A program made the position numbers and the translations under genes. Below, in pieces: positions 33,814 through 42,794 of a DNA stretch of 64,000 nt. The stretch is from a virus. Position 1 is the first letter of the stretch. Each line of letters begins with the position of its first letter. Below the pieces are notes generated by a model. It was not told where the DNA came from, made no database searches, and was given only the letters and a program-made list of their open reading frames with translations. The stretch is from the IMG/VR virus record IMGVR_UViG_3300028558_000791, positions 248,001 to 312,000 of that record, one strand, 5' to 3'.

Positions 33814-33820
33814 ATAAGTC
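33814..33820 (+). promoter_or_regulatory. candidate late-promoter element ATAAGTC
   Basis: GCAATAAGTCTGC lies 36 bases before the next fibre gene and is close to TGTAATAAGTAGGC at 11141-11154. It is the weakest member of the element family. Confidence 0.2.
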
Positions 33821-33849
33821 TGCATAATAGTAGAATTTAAGGCAAATAC

Positions 33850-35823
33850 ATGAGTCCAATAAACCCTAACTTCAAACCTGGCGTAGGCCACCTAGTTACC
33901 GATAGATATGATTTTCAAAATCATATTGATGGTGTAGACTTTAGGCACAAGGCAGGTTCAATCGATTTGCACCCAACTATTATGATTGGGTCAACAGTCA
34001 TTACTGACGTTCAAACGGCTATTGCCGCTTTGGCCGGTAGTATCATTGTGCCTTCAGTACCTGATGCTACTACATCTAGTAAGGGTATTATTCAGTTAAA
34101 TGGCGACTTATTTGGAAATGGAACTACCGCATTAAACCCTAGAGTTAGCGGTTTACAAGGAACTCCAGTTAGCGTCTTCTCTGGACTTACTACCAATCAA
34201 GTTTTGACTTGGAATGGTTCTTCTTGGATTAATCAAGCAGTTCCAGGATCTATCTCAATTGCCGGAGACTTGGCCGGTGTTGGTTCTACTCTTTCAGTAC
34301 CTAGAGTTGGCGGGTTGCAAGGTTTTTCAGTTAGCTCAACAACACCAACTAGCGGACAAGCCCTTGTGTGGAATGGATCTTCATGGACTCCAACTGGTAT
34401 TCCAACTTCTCCAACTGGTACGGGATTCGCAACACTAACAAGCGGTATATATGACGTTGCTGCTACGGCCAACATTCGTTATACTGGTGGTAAATTTCAA
34501 ACAAGCGGTAACATACAATATATTGCTGCCGGTATCACTGGCGATCTAGCTTGGACACCAACTTCTTCCAATAGGACGCTCACTCTACCAAATGCAACTG
34601 ATACATTGGTTGGGCAAGCAACTACTGATACGCTAACTAACAAAAACCTCAACGCTACTAATAATACCATTACAGATACAAGCACTGCAACTGGAGATTT
34701 ATTAGTATCTAATGGAACTAAGTTTCTTCGCTTTGCTAAGGGTGGAAACGGTACTTTCTTGGGAGTTTCTGGTGGAACATTAGGATATTATACCCCATCT
34801 AGCAGCACTCCAACTGGTACTGGTTTTGCGACTATTACCTCTGGAGTATATGATTCTGCCGCCTCTGCTAACGTCAGATATACTGGCGGTAAATTCCAGA
34901 CTGATGTTAACTTGCAGTTCAAAACAGCAGGTCAAACTGGTGATCTTTCTTGGCCTTCAATTACGACTACTAGAACCATAACGTTACCAGATGCATCTGA
35001 TACATTAGTTGGCTTAGCGACAACAGACATTCTGCTTAACAAGACCATTAATGCAACAAACAATACTATTAGTGACAGTAGTATTGCAACCGGAGACATT
35101 CTAAAGAGTAACGGAAGTAAATTCATTCGTTTCGGTATGGGAAGCGCTTTACAAGTATTACGCGTTAATGCTGCCGGAACAGATTTAGAATATGCTAACA
35201 ATTCAGCAGGAAGTTCTACTGGAACATCCGGAACTGTTCAGTTAAGTAACGGAACGGGCGGATTCCTTGCTGCCACTAATGTTATTGGTGGAACTAGCTT
35301 CCTTAGTATTGGAACAACTCCAGCCACAACTGGCTCTTTAAGATTCCCATATGCTGCAACAGATACGATTGTAGCTGTTAAGGATAGTGGTGGTACTGAC
35401 AGAGAGTTGATTTCTAGGCCATCTTCTAACGTTGTCCAATTTGGTCCAAATACCACCAATACGCTTGCTTTGACATTCAATGGTAATACGCTGAACTTTT
35501 TCCCCGCTAGCCAGTTCAATATTACTGCTCCAAGTGGAAGCAGTTCTTCTTTTAAAGTTTCTGGTACTGGACAAGTTCAAATTAATCCAAATGGATTTGC
35601 TGGTCATACCATGGATATCAATACCGGTGCAACTGGCGCAATTGCAACATTCTTTGGTGGCGTAACTGGTGTAGGTACAACTACTTACAGCTACATAGCT
35701 ATCGCAAATTCTGCAGTACCCCCAACTGGAACCCCTACAGGCGGAGGCTATTTATATGTAGAAGCAGGAGCCTTGAAATACAGGGGATCCTCAGGCACTC
35801 TTACAGTCATTGCTCCAGCCTAA
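33850..35823 (+). CDS. tail fibre protein
   Basis: A 657-residue Thr/Ser/Gly/Asn-rich fibre with AAGG upstream. The N-terminus (PNFKPGVGHLVTDRYDFQ) is probably the attachment region. The shaft includes two copies of a module with GTGFAT[LI]TSG[IV]YD, YTGGKFQT, a GDL[AS]W strand, then [LN]ATNNTI[TS]D, a common phage-fibre type. The last 120 residues (GQVQINPNGFAGHTMDINTG, then YLYVEAGALKYRGSSGT) form a C-terminal head typical of trimeric fibres. No enzymatic motif was seen. Probably a receptor-contacting or side fibre. Confidence 0.75.
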   Translation: MSPINPNFKPGVGHLVTDRYDFQNHIDGVDFRHKAGSIDLHPTIMIGSTVITDVQTAIAALAGSIIVPSVPDATTSSKGIIQLNGDLFGNGTTALNPRVSGLQGTPVSVFSGLTTNQVLTWNGSSWINQAVPGSISIAGDLAGVGSTLSVPRVGGLQGFSVSSTTPTSGQALVWNGSSWTPTGIPTSPTGTGFATLTSGIYDVAATANIRYTGGKFQTSGNIQYIAAGITGDLAWTPTSSNRTLTLPNATDTLVGQATTDTLTNKNLNATNNTITDTSTATGDLLVSNGTKFLRFAKGGNGTFLGVSGGTLGYYTPSSSTPTGTGFATITSGVYDSAASANVRYTGGKFQTDVNLQFKTAGQTGDLSWPSITTTRTITLPDASDTLVGLATTDILLNKTINATNNTISDSSIATGDILKSNGSKFIRFGMGSALQVLRVNAAGTDLEYANNSAGSSTGTSGTVQLSNGTGGFLAATNVIGGTSFLSIGTTPATTGSLRFPYAATDTIVAVKDSGGTDRELISRPSSNVVQFGPNTTNTLALTFNGNTLNFFPASQFNITAPSGSSSSFKVSGTGQVQINPNGFAGHTMDINTGATGAIATFFGGVTGVGTTTYSYIAIANSAVPPTGTPTGGGYLYVEAGALKYRGSSGTLTVIAPA

Positions 35824-35906
35824 CGTTATAATGTCAGAAATTTGAGCCAAACAGCAATAGTTTTGCATTATACCAATTCTTTTGCATGTTTGTAAGGAGT
35901 TTAAGT

Positions 35907-36539
35907 ATGGATAGCATTCTTGCAGCGCTTTTAAGTTGGCAGTTTTTATTCTTCTGTCTAGCAATTGGTGCAGTCGTTTTTGTAATTAGAATTATTGTTG
36001 AGTACGCTATGGAAAACTGGTGGCCACTTAAGCAGTGGAGATCAGCCAACAAAGACTCAAAGATTTGGAGAAGTTTAATTCTACCAATTTTGCCAGTCGG
36101 ATTAGGCTTAGCAGCCGGCGTAATAGCTAAGGCATATCCATATCCTGATGGCATCATTTCTACTAGTGGTAGAATGGCATTTGGTTTAGTGGGCGGATTT
36201 ACATCTAGCTTAGTTGTTAGACTATATACGGCCTTCTTGTCTTCTAAAGTTGGCGAGTATAGGGATAAAGTCAATACTATGTTAAATCAACGTGGACCTA
36301 GAGACGAAGTTGCTGACCAAGCAAATATTGCTGCTAAAGATCAGGTTGCGGATGAAAAAGATACTGCTGATGACTTGTTGGACCATGCAAAGGAAGTTGC
36401 AGACAATAAAGTAGCAAGAGCTAAAGTAGTAGCTGATGATAAATTGGCGGATGCTCAAGCGGTTGCTGCTGATAAATTAGCATCAGTTCACCCAGATATT
36501 CCAGATAACCTTACTGTTGGAAGAAACCTCAGAGAGTAA
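35907..36539 (+). CDS. three-helix membrane protein with helical tail
   Basis: A 210-residue protein. I start at ATG 35907, preceded by AAGGAG; an upstream ATG at 35886 lacks such a site. Predicted membrane helices lie at about residues 7-32 (FLFFCLAIGAVVFVIRIIVEY), 57-75 (ILPILPVGLGLAAGV) and 88-110 (AFGLVGGFTSSLVVRLYTAFL). Residues 125-200 form an acidic Ala/Asp-rich helix with repeated VADDK/AKEVADNK-type elements. The layout recalls a holin, but holins rarely have so long a charged tail. It could also be a membrane anchor or superinfection protein. Confidence 0.6.
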   Translation: MDSILAALLSWQFLFFCLAIGAVVFVIRIIVEYAMENWWPLKQWRSANKDSKIWRSLILPILPVGLGLAAGVIAKAYPYPDGIISTSGRMAFGLVGGFTSSLVVRLYTAFLSSKVGEYRDKVNTMLNQRGPRDEVADQANIAAKDQVADEKDTADDLLDHAKEVADNKVARAKVVADDKLADAQAVAADKLASVHPDIPDNLTVGRNLRE

Positions 36540-36601
36540 TAAGAAAAGGGTCAATAATAGAAGTTTCAGTTATATACAATTGAGATTATTAATGGTGAAT
36601 A

Positions 36602-39600
36602 ATGAGTAACTATCCAAACAATATCGATGATGACTCAACCTTACCGGTTGTAAACGACAATCTTACAGAGGTTGGTGGTGATGCCATCAATGCTTTGCGA
36701 GATGCTGTTGTTCAAATTGAAACAGCTTTAGGCACCAACATTGCTGGTTCATCTCCATCATTGGCTGCACGTCTTGGAGTCTTCATTAATCCAGATGGAA
36801 GTCCAAACGCTTCTGTTCTAACTAGTTTAGGATTAGTTACTCTCCCAATCAGAAATGATCAAATTGCTGAAGCTGCTGGCATTCCAGAATCTAAACTACG
36901 TCTAGATTTTAGAACCCAAGACCTATTCAATTACATTAGAGACCTATCACTAGATATCAATACGACTCTTGGATGGATTAATACTGAGGGCATCAAGCTT
37001 GAACCACATTTGATTGGTGCTATCTATCGTCACACGATGGATCAAATTGATGTTAGTAATAATACCAACGATTTCTTGAAGAACAACTTACGTGTTCTAA
37101 GAGATAACACCGAGTCTTACTCTTTAGTTGCAGACATCAACTCAGAACTCCTTGCACATCAATGGGCTGATGGTTCTCCATTCGGACCTCTTAATACAAT
37201 TACTACTAACAACGGCTCTGTTTACACGAGCTACTTCGCTCACGTTGGCAGTGGTATTTTTATCAACCCAAGTAGATTTAATAACATTCCGCAGACTTTG
37301 GACAATCTACAATTATTTGCAGAGTTCATCGATAGCTCTAGCATTTTCTTGCTGGGAACTAGAATCCAGAACTTGTATACTAGTGGTATCTCTAGAGTTT
37401 CTAAGTCATCTAACTTGACAGTAGACGGCTATGGACAGTTCGTTGTTCCACCTACTCCAGCCATTGCTTTCTTGCTCAACATTGGAAACAACAGCAGCCC
37501 ATTTGATGATATCAACTCTGGTGACGACATCGTTGTCTTCAATCCACCTGCTGATATACAGGCCAATAACTATTTCGACTCCCTATTCTCACTTGTTAGA
37601 CCGGGCGACATCATTAGAGTTCATTATGGTGACGGTTACAATATCGAAGTTCCATATATTGTCAAAGAGAAGAAATACAATCCTACAGTTGGTAACAAGA
37701 AATATCTTGTTAGAATTGCTGGTAAGAACCAAGCTTACTCTCCAAATGCTATTGCTAGAATCGATAGGCCACTTGCCAATGGTAATAAGTATGGCGAGCT
37801 ATCTATCTCTCCAGTCAATAATCAATTCAATGCTACTCCAAGCTTGATTATCAACAACCCACGTGGTGCCCAAGCTACTGGTATTGGTTTTGATCCTGAG
37901 CAATTTGACGAAAGTCATTACCTACTCTATCTAGCTTTGTACCCAACGGGTCATGCTGTAGACGGTTATGTTTTCTTACCAGGTATTGACGTAACTGGTA
38001 ACCAAGGTAAAACACCTGGACTATATACTCTTGAATCAATTGTTCAAGCTACCAACAATGCATTCCATGCAGTTGGATTTAACTATAGATTCACTGCTTT
38101 TGCAATAGATGGCGAATTTGGAATCTGTCTCGCGGACTCCTATCATAATAGTGCGTTCTCTATCATTAGCTCTGCAATCGCGCCTAATGGAACAATCGAT
38201 ACGCTAGATAATGGTATCTTCTTCCCTAAGAACGTAATTTCTCTAGTTCCATCGGTAGGCACTGTTGCCCCTGATCCACTAGGATTGGGACCAACTGGTT
38301 CTGGTGTAGCCAGCCCGCCATTCATGACATCCTATGGTTCTTCAGCCGCAGCGTTGAATCCAACCAAACTATTCATTCCTCTCAGAAGAAACAACTACTA
38401 TGTTGATGGTTCTGAAACTGAAAGATTGGCTATTGAAGACTCTCAAGCATTAGATGGCTATGGAGACGGTTATTGGGTAGCAACCCTACAGAACGTTCAA
38501 GTTCAAGTAGGAAGAGTTCAAACAACCTATCGTATTCCACTAAATCTAGACACATCCGGATTGAAAATTGGAAAAACCATTGTTATTCAATCACTTGGAA
38601 GTGGCAGTTTAGTAGATTTTGGTCGTTACATTATTCAAGGGGTAAATTTCAATTGTGCCCCTAATGTGTATACTGATATTACAGTTTACGATTCTGTACA
38701 CGCTAAGGGATTTTCGCCATCAACAACGTTACAACCATTTACTCCTGTTGCAGTATATTTCTGTGCCGACTCTGTATCATTTAATACTGAATCTGCTACC
38801 GATTATGTCTTACCAACACCAACGGGGCTGTTCAAGAGAAACTTCGAAGTTTATGTAGACAATGCTGGAAAAACATTTACTCACGAACGTGGAAGAATGT
38901 CTCAATCTGCCAGTTTGGTTACTGTCAATGATTCTAATCTGCAGGCATCAACTAGCTTAAACAAGTTTGATATCTTAGCCATCTCTCCTAAGTTGAGAGG
39001 TTATCAGTTTGGCTCTGTCAATAAAATTACTCTCAACATGTTTAGCTTCAGCGCTACAACAGGATTGTTTGACGGCTATCTAGCATCTTTTGATGGAACA
39101 TCGCTAACTCATTTTGGCCCTCGCACTCAGGGTAAAAAGGGTGACGTTATCAGATTCTATGATGAGACTAATATTGACTATATTGATCTTGTCATGGATC
39201 CAAATGCCGTTCTTACAGATTTTACTAATCAAAAAATAGACTTCCAGCTATTTCCAACGTTACAGCTTGATACCGAAATCATGTTACTTGGAACTTGCCA
39301 AGTTAACGACTCCAATCAGACTGTTACAAAGATTGTAGATAGGCGCCAGTTCGGAAACACTAGTGAAAAAGATTTAAGTGATTCTGTATTCGATTTCATG
39401 TCGATTCCAGAAAAGCACTTACATTCAAATGGTGTTATCAGAGGGTTTGATATTTTCAATACTTACTCCGGATCTCAGGGCATCATAAACCTAACCGGTG
39501 GAGTTATTTTAGTTGATGGAAATATGATCAGCGTTAATAACGACTCTGTATCCATTCCTATTGTTAAAGAAACGTATCTATCCACATTATACCCTGTAAA

Positions 39601-41125
39601 CTGGGTTGTATGTATCAATACAGATGGTGATTATGTAACAATTCCATTGTTAGATTTTGACTCTACAATCGGTAATCCTTCTACTACCAGTAGAACGTTT
39701 ACAGCCTCAGAGTTTGTAAGTAGCACAACTTACACACTACCCGCTGTAATATTCTCTGACTTGATCAATAAAAGAACCGATCTAACCGTATTGTACATTG
39801 TATCATCTGTAGTAACTGGTATTCCAACGGCTCCAGTTATTACATTAACAACCAAAGATGCCAGAAAGTTCATCTACAAGAAAGATTGGGGTCAGACTCC
39901 AACTTTGGTTGCAGATACTAATATTGGAGAGTTTAGAACTTTTGAGTCACTAGCTTCTTGGTTTAATTTTGATGCGGCTTATACTAACAGCGTCAATATC
40001 AAGGGAACGTTCTCATCTTTCCCAACCACATTTACTTATGGTGGTAGAGTTAGATTTACAGGTGATGGAAACACTATTTTCAATGTAACTAGTGCGTTCT
40101 CTCCAACCAACATTGAGTTCAGTTACCTAACCATCAATGCATCTGCGACTGCAACTTTTACGTCTTCTACTTTAAATAATGCTACGTACAATGCTAATGG
40201 AGTGCAGGTTACATTTACTCAGTCTACAGTAGGCAACTCTACTATATTCGTCAACTCTAGTAGCCAGCTCAACTTTAACAACTCTACCATAAATAACTCC
40301 ATCATAAATATGCAGGGTGGAACTATATTGAGTAGTAACTCTACATTTAATAACTGCACTATCAATTTTACTAGCGCTAATACTGTGAATATTTCTGGAT
40401 TGTCTTCTGTTATGAGAAATTGTACTATCAATTTCAATAGCACAAGTAATACTATGAATATGTCAGGCGCCATTCTTGATAACAAATTCAACTATAGCGT
40501 TATCTTGACTAACTTAATTAACCTAAGTAGTCAGTTTAATGTCAGGGGCAATAGTTTTACACTAAGTAATATCGGTGCGTTTGCACAATTCTTGTCAATA
40601 GCTGATGCTTCTAATGGTATAATTGCAGGAAACTATTTCTTCAGAAGTAGCGTCACCATATCCTCTTACATTTTAGCCCCAGCCTCATTAACTAGTGGAG
40701 TTGTTTCTATCATAAGCAACTTTTTTGACAGCCCAACCATTGATGGTAGCAATCAAAATCTAATCAAGAACTTACCACTATCATGGTTATATACAAATAA
40801 CTTAAACACTCCACCAACTCTAGTAAATAACATAACGGCAACTGGTAACGGATTGATACCTTACAATGTCACCGTATATGATAATGTAATTTCTCTTGTT
40901 CCTAGCGCGGCTATGAACGTCAATTTACCAGCTCTTAGTTTGTCACCACCAGGTAGAACATTAACCATCAAAGATGTCAATGGAGTTTTTGATACTAACC
41001 CAGTTACCCTACATAGAGCCGTCAACACAGAAACTATAGAAGGTATCGCGGCCGATTATGTAATGCTAATTCCTTATGGATCAATTACATTGATAGCTGG
41101 CGCTACTGGTTGGACAATAATATAA
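36602..41125 (+). CDS. long tail fibre/tailspike with Asn/Ser/Thr-rich beta region
   Basis: A 1507-residue protein. The N-terminal 150 residues (PNNIDDDSTLPVVNDNLTEV, INALRDAVVQIETALG) are helical and look like a baseplate attachment domain. Residues about 160-1080 are several beta domains with six DGY motifs. Residues about 1130-1330 are an Asn/Ser/Thr/Ile-rich, beta-helix-like region (NNSIINMQGGTILSS, NNCTINFTSANTVNI). The final 100 residues (YNVTVYDNVISLV, then PGRTLTIKDVNGVF and LIAGATGWTI) match the C-terminal trimerisation knob of many tail fibres. No hydrolase signature was seen, so enzymatic spike activity is uncertain. Confidence 0.7.
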   Translation: MSNYPNNIDDDSTLPVVNDNLTEVGGDAINALRDAVVQIETALGTNIAGSSPSLAARLGVFINPDGSPNASVLTSLGLVTLPIRNDQIAEAAGIPESKLRLDFRTQDLFNYIRDLSLDINTTLGWINTEGIKLEPHLIGAIYRHTMDQIDVSNNTNDFLKNNLRVLRDNTESYSLVADINSELLAHQWADGSPFGPLNTITTNNGSVYTSYFAHVGSGIFINPSRFNNIPQTLDNLQLFAEFIDSSSIFLLGTRIQNLYTSGISRVSKSSNLTVDGYGQFVVPPTPAIAFLLNIGNNSSPFDDINSGDDIVVFNPPADIQANNYFDSLFSLVRPGDIIRVHYGDGYNIEVPYIVKEKKYNPTVGNKKYLVRIAGKNQAYSPNAIARIDRPLANGNKYGELSISPVNNQFNATPSLIINNPRGAQATGIGFDPEQFDESHYLLYLALYPTGHAVDGYVFLPGIDVTGNQGKTPGLYTLESIVQATNNAFHAVGFNYRFTAFAIDGEFGICLADSYHNSAFSIISSAIAPNGTIDTLDNGIFFPKNVISLVPSVGTVAPDPLGLGPTGSGVASPPFMTSYGSSAAALNPTKLFIPLRRNNYYVDGSETERLAIEDSQALDGYGDGYWVATLQNVQVQVGRVQTTYRIPLNLDTSGLKIGKTIVIQSLGSGSLVDFGRYIIQGVNFNCAPNVYTDITVYDSVHAKGFSPSTTLQPFTPVAVYFCADSVSFNTESATDYVLPTPTGLFKRNFEVYVDNAGKTFTHERGRMSQSASLVTVNDSNLQASTSLNKFDILAISPKLRGYQFGSVNKITLNMFSFSATTGLFDGYLASFDGTSLTHFGPRTQGKKGDVIRFYDETNIDYIDLVMDPNAVLTDFTNQKIDFQLFPTLQLDTEIMLLGTCQVNDSNQTVTKIVDRRQFGNTSEKDLSDSVFDFMSIPEKHLHSNGVIRGFDIFNTYSGSQGIINLTGGVILVDGNMISVNNDSVSIPIVKETYLSTLYPVNWVVCINTDGDYVTIPLLDFDSTIGNPSTTSRTFTASEFVSSTTYTLPAVIFSDLINKRTDLTVLYIVSSVVTGIPTAPVITLTTKDARKFIYKKDWGQTPTLVADTNIGEFRTFESLASWFNFDAAYTNSVNIKGTFSSFPTTFTYGGRVRFTGDGNTIFNVTSAFSPTNIEFSYLTINASATATFTSSTLNNATYNANGVQVTFTQSTVGNSTIFVNSSSQLNFNNSTINNSIINMQGGTILSSNSTFNNCTINFTSANTVNISGLSSVMRNCTINFNSTSNTMNMSGAILDNKFNYSVILTNLINLSSQFNVRGNSFTLSNIGAFAQFLSIADASNGIIAGNYFFRSSVTISSYILAPASLTSGVVSIISNFFDSPTIDGSNQNLIKNLPLSWLYTNNLNTPPTLVNNITATGNGLIPYNVTVYDNVISLVPSAAMNVNLPALSLSPPGRTLTIKDVNGVFDTNPVTLHRAVNTETIEGIAADYVMLIPYGSITLIAGATGWTII

Positions 41126-41137
41126 AGGCAATACAAC

Positions 41138-42415
41138 ATGACAGTTTCTAGATTAGTTAAACAGCTTTTTACTTTTAATGGTGGTGCCAACGCACAGACG
41201 ACCATGAATAACAATCCTGATGGTCTTACTTTGCCCGCATCAACTATTACTGTTGCCTCAACTGCTCAATTTACAACTAGTGGTCAGATAAGTTTTTACT
41301 CAGCTACTGGTACTAATTCATATACACTTGTAACGATTACTTATACTGGAAAAACTGCAACAACTTTTACGGGATGCACGGGTGGTAGCGGCACGGTATT
41401 TAATCTAGAAACCTATCCTAGCCCAACCATTGTTACTCAAACCAATGCAACTAATCAAGTACTTACTGGTACTTGGGTTTGTCCTCCTGGTGTAAAATGG
41501 GTATGGGTAACTGGTTCTGGCGGAGGTGGCGGTGGTGGAAGTGGTGCTTCAGTTAGCTCCACCAACAATGCTTATCCTCTATTTATCTGGTGTCTTGCTG
41601 GTGGTGGAGGTGGTGGACAAGCTGCTGTCACAAGCACTCATGTAGTCCCTGTAGTCCCTGGAGTATCCTATCCAATCTCTATTGGACTAGGAGGTCTCGG
41701 AGCTGTTCCTAATCCTGTTTGGAACGGTGCTCCTTATGTAGTTACTGCCCTTTATCCTAATAACTATGGTGGTGCATGTTGGGGCAATCCAGGTTCTAAT
41801 GGACAGAGTAGCGTATTTGGCTCCACTATTTTTGGTGGTGGTCAAGGTGGTAGACGTGGAGAAATATTACAACGTGTTGCTGCCTTCAATGAAATTTCTG
41901 GTTTCGCTGGTGGCGATAATGCGGTGGGCTACACAGAGTATAATAAAACAGATGCTGGTCAAGGTGCGTTCCCAGCTCCATTCCCAAATCCAGTCTTAGG
42001 TGGACAGATTGTTCAAGGAAGAACTTATGGAATTTGGAATCCTCCAGGTATTCAATCATCTCAATTTACTTTAGATCAAGTTATGACTATTGGTCTAATC
42101 AACAACTCTCAATCTCTGGTTGCTAATTCTGCTCCTGCGGGACCTAACGACAACTGGTTGCCAGGCTCTGGTGGAGGTGGTGGCGGTGGCGGTGGTGGTA
42201 CTTCAAACAATGCTTACTCAATTGGTGGCGGTGGTGGAGCAGCTTCATTCGGTAACGCTGGAAATAACTTTCCACAAGGTGGTGCTTTTGGATACTACGG
42301 TGGCGGTGGTGGTGGCGGTGGAGGCGGAGAAGGAGTTGTCTTCAATAACACACATGACGGCGCCCACGGTGGTAATGGTGGTGCAGGCTTCATAGAAATA
42401 TCATGGATACAATAA
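41138..42415 (+). CDS. polyglycine-rich fibre-tip adhesin
   Basis: A 425-residue protein with AAAGG upstream. The N-terminal 120 residues are a beta domain (ASTITVASTAQFTTSGQISF). The rest carries several poly-glycine runs, among them GSGGGGGGGSG near residue 130, GGGGGGGGGT near 350 and GGGGGGGGGGEG near 395, around a domain opened by TWVCPPGVKWVWVTG. Such runs build polyglycine-II helix sandwiches, as in the S16 gp38 adhesin, with variable loops that bind receptor. It is last in the fibre series, as expected for a tip protein. The reverse-strand Pro-rich frame is an artefact of the glycine codons. Confidence 0.75.
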   Translation: MTVSRLVKQLFTFNGGANAQTTMNNNPDGLTLPASTITVASTAQFTTSGQISFYSATGTNSYTLVTITYTGKTATTFTGCTGGSGTVFNLETYPSPTIVTQTNATNQVLTGTWVCPPGVKWVWVTGSGGGGGGGSGASVSSTNNAYPLFIWCLAGGGGGGQAAVTSTHVVPVVPGVSYPISIGLGGLGAVPNPVWNGAPYVVTALYPNNYGGACWGNPGSNGQSSVFGSTIFGGGQGGRRGEILQRVAAFNEISGFAGGDNAVGYTEYNKTDAGQGAFPAPFPNPVLGGQIVQGRTYGIWNPPGIQSSQFTLDQVMTIGLINNSQSLVANSAPAGPNDNWLPGSGGGGGGGGGGTSNNAYSIGGGGGAASFGNAGNNFPQGGAFGYYGGGGGGGGGGEGVVFNNTHDGAHGGNGGAGFIEISWIQ

Positions 42416-42780
42416 TGAAAAATGTAGCTTATAAGACAATGCAAAATAACCCTAATGTACCTAATGGTTTTATCATTGATCATTTTGAAACTGATGAAGA
42501 TGTTGTAGAAGGATATTCAGTTGTTAGTAAAGATGTTTTCTCTCAATTACTACTAAACAATGTAGAGCTTATGAGAGGGCATGAAGATAATAAGGGAGTT
42601 GTAAGTGCTGATCCCAATTTACCAAGTGTTCCTGTAAGGCCAAATGAACACGCCGAGCCAGCTTCTGTCAATATGATGACCGAAAGAAATAAAGCAATAC
42701 AGCAGAATCAAGATGACTTAGCATTATTTCAACAATTTATGGCTTGGAAAAAGACTCAGGGCTCCGGTTCTGGTTCATAA
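42415..42780 (+). CDS. small protein downstream of adhesin, possible fibre chaperone
   Basis: A 121-residue protein. I chose ATG 42415, which shares its A with the adhesin stop codon; an ATG at 42403 adds four residues. The N-terminal half is alpha/beta (NGFIIDHFETDEDVVEGY), the middle is Pro-rich and the last third is a helix with DDLALFQQFMAWKK and a Gly/Ser end. It has no recognised family. Small genes coupled to adhesin genes often encode fibre-assembly chaperones, which is the basis of the suggestion. Confidence 0.45.
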   Translation: MKNVAYKTMQNNPNVPNGFIIDHFETDEDVVEGYSVVSKDVFSQLLLNNVELMRGHEDNKGVVSADPNLPSVPVRPNEHAEPASVNMMTERNKAIQQNQDDLALFQQFMAWKKTQGSGSGS

Positions 42781-42794
42781 TTTGACATTACCAT

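Noticed and set aside
36602-41125. Tailspike hydrolase or lyase activity
   Set aside because: The Asn/Ser/Thr-rich region looks beta-helical but no catalytic motif could be seen; left as fibre.
42295-42483. Minus-strand frame ending in a poly-proline run
   Set aside because: Complement of poly-glycine codons of the adhesin.
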